11,488 bases of DNA from Myxococcales bacterium (GTDB lineage Bacteria; Myxococcota_A; UBA9160; SMWR01). Below, one piece after another: positions 6,756 to 11,488 of this stretch. Position 1 is the stretch's first letter; every line of letters begins with the position of its first letter. A model generated the notes under the pieces. That model did no database searches. It was not told the origin of the DNA and saw only the letters and a list, made by a program, of their open reading frames with translations. A program made the translations under genes and the position numbers. The stretch is taken from contig JACZVU010000081.1 in NCBI GenBank assembly GCA_022572485.1, positions 1-11,488 of the forward strand, in the 5' to 3' direction.

Positions 6756-7829
6756 TTAGGCCCGCCGACGCTTGCCGGAAAAGAGGTCGAGTTGGCGCTC
6801 GGTGTCCTCCGATCTCTGGAGACGCCCGAGCTGAATTCCGAGGCCACGTACAAAGCGCGAGTCAGCGGATATGTGGGTTAAAAGACCCGCTGCTAGTTGC
6901 TGGATCTCCGCCGAAGAGAAGATTGGAGCGGCCAACGTCTTGCTGCGCGAACTCGCCGCGCGGTCCGAGAAGCGGATCTTCAGCACCACCCGCCCCGCCG
7001 AGAGCCCCTGGACGCGCAAATCGGCCTCGAGGCGCCGGGCGAGATCCTCGATCGGGGAGGCCAGCATCTCGAGATCCAGGGGCACTTCCAGGGTCGTTTC
7101 CCGGCTCACACTCTGGGGGTGGCTCGCAGCGCGGACGGGGCGGTCGTCGCGGCCCGCCGCGTAGGCGTGTATCCGCAACCCGTGGGTCCCCAATGCTTCC
7201 TGTAGCCGGTTCGGGCCGATTTCGAGGAGTTGGCCAATTCGCTGAGCGCCGAGTTCTGCCAACTTCGCCGCGGTCTTGGCGCCGACACCCTCGAGCCGGG
7301 TTACCGGAAACGGGCTCAGAAACGCCGCCTGCCGATTGGGATCGACACAATGGCAACCGGATGCGCCGGCCTCTTCCGCGGCGAGGCGCGCGAGAAATTT
7401 CCCGGATGCGATCCCCACCCGAAGCCCGAGGCCCAACTCGTCGGCGACGATGCCCTGCAGTCGCCTGGCAATCGCCTCGGGTGGATCCGGGCTGTCCGTC
7501 ACATCCAGGTACGCGGCGCCGAGCCCGAACGGCTCCAATCGATTGAAACCCCGCCGCAGGCAAACGAACAGGCGGCCCGAGAGCTCCCGGTAGCGCTTCA
7601 TATTGGTTCGCGTCGTACGGGCTTCAGGACACAGTTTGAGGGCCTCGTAGACCGGCTGATCCAGCATCACGCCCGCAGCCAACGCCTCTTCACTCGCACC
7701 CTGGACCCGGCCGCGTTTGCGCGGATCGCCACCGACGATGAGGGGACGATCGGCGAGCCTCGCGTCATCCACACGCTCCACGGCTGTGTAGAAACACGGA
7801 ACCTCTGCGAACAGGATGGCTCGACTCAC
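6756..7829 (-). CDS. DinB-like Y-family DNA polymerase homologue with degenerate active site
   Basis: 357 residues, near the DinB length, starting at a GTG that overlaps the amidase stop by 4 bases. Palm/finger landmarks: ILFAEVPCFYTAVE (5-18), RPLIVGGDPRKRG (28-40), LKLCP (64-68), EPFGLGAAYLDVTDS (99-113) and GKFLARLA (143-150). A helix-hairpin-helix thumb is LEGVGAKTAAKLAELG (179-194); the little finger begins SVSRETTLEVPLD (240-252). QLDLF at 346-350 is a canonical beta-clamp-binding motif. The catalytic residues are lost: against E. coli DinB, Asp103-Glu104 become Gly104-Ala105, Asp8 becomes Glu9, and Asp10 becomes Pro11. The finger motif STANYPAR reads GASEEAL, so the Tyr and Arg that contact the triphosphate are gone. 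It should bind DNA and clamp but probably not polymerise. It lacks an ImuB-like N-terminus, and no ImuA or DnaE2 is nearby. The reading frame is otherwise clean, arguing against simple decay. Confidence 0.88.
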   Translation of the reverse strand: MSRAILFAEVPCFYTAVERVDDARLADRPLIVGGDPRKRGRVQGASEEALAAGVMLDQPVYEALKLCPEARTTRTNMKRYRELSGRLFVCLRRGFNRLEPFGLGAAYLDVTDSPDPPEAIARRLQGIVADELGLGLRVGIASGKFLARLAAEEAGASGCHCVDPNRQAAFLSPFPVTRLEGVGAKTAAKLAELGAQRIGQLLEIGPNRLQEALGTHGLRIHAYAAGRDDRPVRAASHPQSVSRETTLEVPLDLEMLASPIEDLARRLEADLRVQGLSAGRVVLKIRFSDRAASSRSKTLAAPIFSSAEIQQLAAGLLTHISADSRFVRGLGIQLGRLQRSEDTERQLDLFSGKRRRA

Positions 7830-10297
7830 GGGAGCGGCTCGAGCACGAGCTGCCGGGCCCCGGATTCCCTCACCAGCAAGCGATCGGTAACGAGGAGAGC
7901 CGAACGGCCCGCCAACCAGTCGTCGAGACCGTCGCTGAAATGCGGGTGGCGCGGGTGTTCGCTTTGCCCCGGCGCAATCGCCGTCAGCGCCTGATCGAGC
8001 GAACCCGCGTCCACCACCATCCGAAAGATCGAAGCCACCCGCACCGCAAAATCACCGGGCCTGGCGAGCTCTGCGGTGTTGATGGTGTTGCCACTGCCAC
8101 CGTACGGAAGCTCGGACAACTCGCTGAAATTCGATCCAGCGCGCAAGTCACCGAAAGGCCGAAACGAGAGCCGATGGAGTCGGCCCCAGCGCCATTTTTC
8201 ACGGTTCGCACCCAGCTCGAACGACAGGCGCAACCAGGTCTTGCGAAGGCTTTCGCGAGCGACTTCCCGCAAACTGTCCGCGTCGAGCATGGCCACCGGA
8301 TCGTCGTTGGCCGCGGACCGCAACAATGCGAATACGACGTTCGACACGTCGACTTGTGGTAGCGCGCGGTAGCGATCGGCCAGCGCTTCGCCAATCACGA
8401 GACCAAATACCGCGCTCGTGAGTTGCTCGACGAAAACGTGGTAGGCGGTCGCTCCGACACTTTCGGGAGGCGAGCTGCCGTCCCAAGCGTCCAGCAACCG
8501 CGCGATTTCCTGGGACTCGACGGACAGTTGCTCGACCGGACCCGCTGCTTCGAGCGCCATCACAACCAGCGACTTCGCGACTTGCGAGCCCACATCCGAC
8601 TGCAATTCGGACATTCCCCGCAGGTCGATCTTTCCATGCGCCGATTTCGATTCGAGCAACGCGTGAATTCGCTCGGCGCGAACACCCGACCGCCACAACC
8701 AATCGATCTTGTCCGCCGATCGGTATCGCGCAATCGGGTTGTCGGCGGCGATCACCCAACCACGACCCGACCGAATTCGCTGAGCCGGGAGCTGCTCGAA
8801 ATCGAGCCTTCCCTGCCAGTCGTACCAGCGTGCGCGGCCCGGCAACGGCACCATGTCGGTGGGGAGCGCGCGAACCGGAACCCAGGCAGCGACCTGCACC
8901 CCACCCGCCCCATCCTGATCGACGTAGGCGACTGCGAGTGGCGGCTCGTGATGCTCTGCCAGGGCCTCCTTCAATTCGCGGGCATCGCGCGCCCGAGCCA
9001 CCTTCGACATCGAGGTCAACGCGCTGTTGATGTCGTCTCGGGCGCCGATCCATGCGAGTGACAGAGGTTCCGTCTCTCCGGCAATCAGGGTGTTCACCAG
9101 GGGACCGTGTCCGGTCGAGCGGATCGTCAACACTTCTTCGGCGCGCCCGCGAATCCCGATCACCTCCACCCGTTCTTCGAGATTTCGCCAGCTCCTCCCA
9201 TCGTGATACCGGCTCGAATTCGATTCCCCGAGTGTCTCGTTGTAAAGATCAATGGTCGCGACCCGCGCGTAGGTCGAAGCCCAGGCGACGTGTTGGTTGT
9301 GGCCCGTCCAGATCACGGGAACCCCCGGCACGGCCGTCCCGGCGACATCCAATTCGGCACCGCTCACGTGTATGACGTGCAGCAGAGGCGGCGCCGTGGC
9401 CTCCAGGTGAGAGTCCGCGGCGAGGATCGGATAGCCACTCTCGGTATGCTTACCGCCCAGCACCCACGCGCTGCTCCCCACGGCCCGACCGTTCACGCCG
9501 AGTGTCCGCCGTAGGCGCTCGAGCCCAACCGTGGGCGTTATTGCGGATCGATTGGGCACCTTGCCGCCCGCCAACACACCCTGAAACGAGCTCGGTGGAT
9601 CCTCCCCGGCCGACGGAAAAAACGGTCGTGCAGCCCGGCTCCCGAGATAGGCGGTGATGTCTCGGAGCACCAGGCTGACGTCGACGGTATCCGCGAGGCC
9701 CCAGCTGTAGAACTTCAAGATCGCCAGCGAGTCCGACGGCTGCCATAGATCGGCCGGAAGCGCCGCGCCCCGCAACGCGATCGGAGGGGCGACCCGGCCG
9801 TCGCGAATTCGTTCCAATCGCGCGTTGACTCCCGCCGCGTAGGCGGCCAGCAGCTCCTTGAAACGCTCGTCGAGGCGCTCGAACTGGCGATCTCCGAGCG
9901 TTCCCCAGGCCAGCGTTCGAGCCCAGCGGTCGGCTTCCAGACCCGCGACCCCGACGATCTCCGCCGTCCGCCCCCGTGCGCTCATGAGGAGCCAGAGCAT
10001 CTGCGCCAAGCGATCCTGAGCGTGCGCAAATCCCCAGCCGAAGTAGGCGTCCCCTTCGTTGGCCGCCTGGATGTGCGGAATACCACGGGAATCGCGGTAA
10101 ATCTCGACTGGCGCGGTGATGCCCGCAACAACGATCCGCCCCTCCTCGAGCGGAAAGGCGGCCCGGGCCTTTGCGCGCTCCCGCAGCCTCTCGGCGAACA
10201 AGCCGATCGCCAGGAGGAAAGCGATCGCGAGCAGCACGGCTCCCCGCCGCCCGAGCCCCAATCCGCCGGCGCTCTCTGCGCGCTGCTTCGCACTCAC
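7826..10297 (-). CDS. Penicillin-amidase-family N-terminal-nucleophile hydrolase
   Basis: 823 residues from a GTG start that overlaps the acpS stop (GTGA). An N-terminal hydrophobic segment (about 18-36) after basic residues suggests export or membrane anchoring. The alpha-subunit part carries VEIYRDSRGIPHI (64-76) and GFAHAQDRLAQM (89-100), both family hallmarks. The nucleophile is probably Ser275 in GSSAWVLGGK, where the precursor is cut so that Ser becomes the beta-subunit N-terminus; ILAADSHL (291-298) follows as in the family. Late motifs include NPIARYRSADK and GSGNTINTAEL. Members hydrolyse amide bonds of beta-lactams, acyl-homoserine lactones or other N-acyl compounds; the substrate cannot be read from this sequence. 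Coupling to acpS and a polymerase homologue gives no obvious pathway. Confidence 0.93.
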   Translation of the reverse strand: MSAKQRAESAGGLGLGRRGAVLLAIAFLLAIGLFAERLRERAKARAAFPLEEGRIVVAGITAPVEIYRDSRGIPHIQAANEGDAYFGWGFAHAQDRLAQMLWLLMSARGRTAEIVGVAGLEADRWARTLAWGTLGDRQFERLDERFKELLAAYAAGVNARLERIRDGRVAPPIALRGAALPADLWQPSDSLAILKFYSWGLADTVDVSLVLRDITAYLGSRAARPFFPSAGEDPPSSFQGVLAGGKVPNRSAITPTVGLERLRRTLGVNGRAVGSSAWVLGGKHTESGYPILAADSHLEATAPPLLHVIHVSGAELDVAGTAVPGVPVIWTGHNQHVAWASTYARVATIDLYNETLGESNSSRYHDGRSWRNLEERVEVIGIRGRAEEVLTIRSTGHGPLVNTLIAGETEPLSLAWIGARDDINSALTSMSKVARARDARELKEALAEHHEPPLAVAYVDQDGAGGVQVAAWVPVRALPTDMVPLPGRARWYDWQGRLDFEQLPAQRIRSGRGWVIAADNPIARYRSADKIDWLWRSGVRAERIHALLESKSAHGKIDLRGMSELQSDVGSQVAKSLVVMALEAAGPVEQLSVESQEIARLLDAWDGSSPPESVGATAYHVFVEQLTSAVFGLVIGEALADRYRALPQVDVSNVVFALLRSAANDDPVAMLDADSLREVARESLRKTWLRLSFELGANREKWRWGRLHRLSFRPFGDLRAGSNFSELSELPYGGSGNTINTAELARPGDFAVRVASIFRMVVDAGSLDQALTAIAPGQSEHPRHPHFSDGLDDWLAGRSALLVTDRLLVRESGARQLVLEPLP

Positions 10298-10686
10298 CGA
10301 TCGGAGTTCTCGAAAAGCACGAAAGCCATCGCATGGCTGCGGGTGCAGCTGACCGCGAGGTGGGGCTGTGCGTTCCGCTGCGCGGCCAGTTCCGCGACCC
10401 GGCCGTGCAGCCGCAGCGACAAATGATTCGGGCGCTTGCTGGATTCAGACACGGTCTCGATGTCCACCCACCGGACACCACCCGCCCAACCCGTTCCGAG
10501 TGCCTTCATGACGGCTTCCTTGACCGCAAAACGCATCGCGAAATGGGGTCCGGAGCGACGCCGCGAGCGGCAATCGAGGATTTCCGAACCGGCGAAGACT
10601 CGGCGCGCAAAGCGCTCTCCCGAGCGGCGCAACGCGCGCTCTACACGGACAATCTCGATGACGTCGATTCCGGTTCCGACGATCAA
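10294..10686 (-). CDS. acpS: Holo-[acyl-carrier-protein] synthase
   Basis: 130 residues, the usual AcpS length. The start is TTG, supported by a strong ribosome site (GGAGG within 10691-10700, about 7 bases upstream). The N-terminus IVGTGIDVIEIVRVERAL and the central FAVKEAVMKALGTG are the two family signatures; Asp8 and Glu57 are the expected magnesium ligands and Lys56 lies beside them. The enzyme transfers 4'-phosphopantetheine from CoA to acyl carrier protein, activating it for fatty acid synthesis, in the cytoplasm. It is the first gene of the minus-strand cluster, overlaps the amidase gene by 4 bases and is divergent from the GAPDH gene. Confidence 0.95.
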   Translation of the reverse strand: MIVGTGIDVIEIVRVERALRRSGERFARRVFAGSEILDCRSRRRSGPHFAMRFAVKEAVMKALGTGWAGGVRWVDIETVSESSKRPNHLSLRLHGRVAELAAQRNAQPHLAVSCTRSHAMAFVLFENSDR

Positions 10687-10720
10687 CGGATCTCCTCCTG
10701 CGATTCGACCCCGAGCTTAG

Positions 10721-11488
<768 letters not shown>

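Noticed and set aside
6704..7546. 280-codon plus-strand frame opposite the polymerase homologue
   Set aside because: Its composition is Arg/Pro/Gly-rich without any domain, and the opposite strand encodes a recognisable Y-family protein.
6756..7829. Naming the polymerase homologue imuB
   Set aside because: It shares loss of acidic residues with ImuB, but its length and N-terminal motifs are DinB-like and no imuA or dnaE2 is nearby.
9450..10481. Long open frame of 343 codons on the minus strand overlapping the amidase and acpS genes
   Set aside because: The product is Arg/Gly-rich nonsense in another frame of the clearly conserved amidase gene.

Overview
The window is high-GC bacterial chromosome. 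The gene set (Lon, AcpS, GAPDH, a periplasmic penicillin-amidase-family hydrolase, a PilZ protein and a GT81-like glucosyltransferase) suggests a Gram-negative of the former Deltaproteobacteria or a related phylum such as Myxococcota. No phylogenetic marker here settles that, so the assignment is an inference from style and content.

Layout. 1-98 is the tail of a class-V aminotransferase-like gene, followed by two compact hairpins. 182-268 is an intact tRNA-Leu(CAG) with its own sigma70-type promoter. 269-2372 looks like accessory DNA inserted behind the tRNA. It starts at the tRNA 3' end and finishes at a second copy of a tRNA 3' end (2345-2372, same orientation). Between them lie a 23-bp perfect palindrome, two copies of a ~95-bp repeat (324-418 and 2171-2265), a secreted repeat-containing protein on the minus strand (649-1275) and a ParD/ParE toxin-antitoxin locus (1453-2035). 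The ParD frame is intact. The toxin frame is broken by one base in a T run. No integrase is present, so the island reading is a hypothesis.

2449-4827 is a complete Lon protease with its own candidate promoter just after the tRNA-like remnant. From 10686 down to 4952 five genes run on the minus strand: acpS, a penicillin-amidase-family protein, a DinB-like Y-family polymerase homologue, a PilZ protein and a GpgS-like glycosyltransferase. The first three are joined by 4-base GTGA stop/start overlaps and should be co-translated. The last two are separated by larger gaps and may or may not share the transcript. On the plus strand from 10862 a GAPDH gene runs off the window, divergent from acpS.

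The most interesting observation is the polymerase homologue at 6756-7829. It keeps the Y-family fold landmarks and a C-terminal clamp-binding motif (QLDLF). However, the catalytic Asp-Glu pair of the SLDEAYLD motif reads Gly-Ala, the first metal-binding Asp reads Glu, and two nucleotide-contacting positions are also changed. It looks like a non-catalytic polymerase that could act as a clamp- or DNA-binding adaptor, analogous to but distinct from ImuB. The tRNA-bounded accessory region with its decayed toxin gene is the second point of interest.
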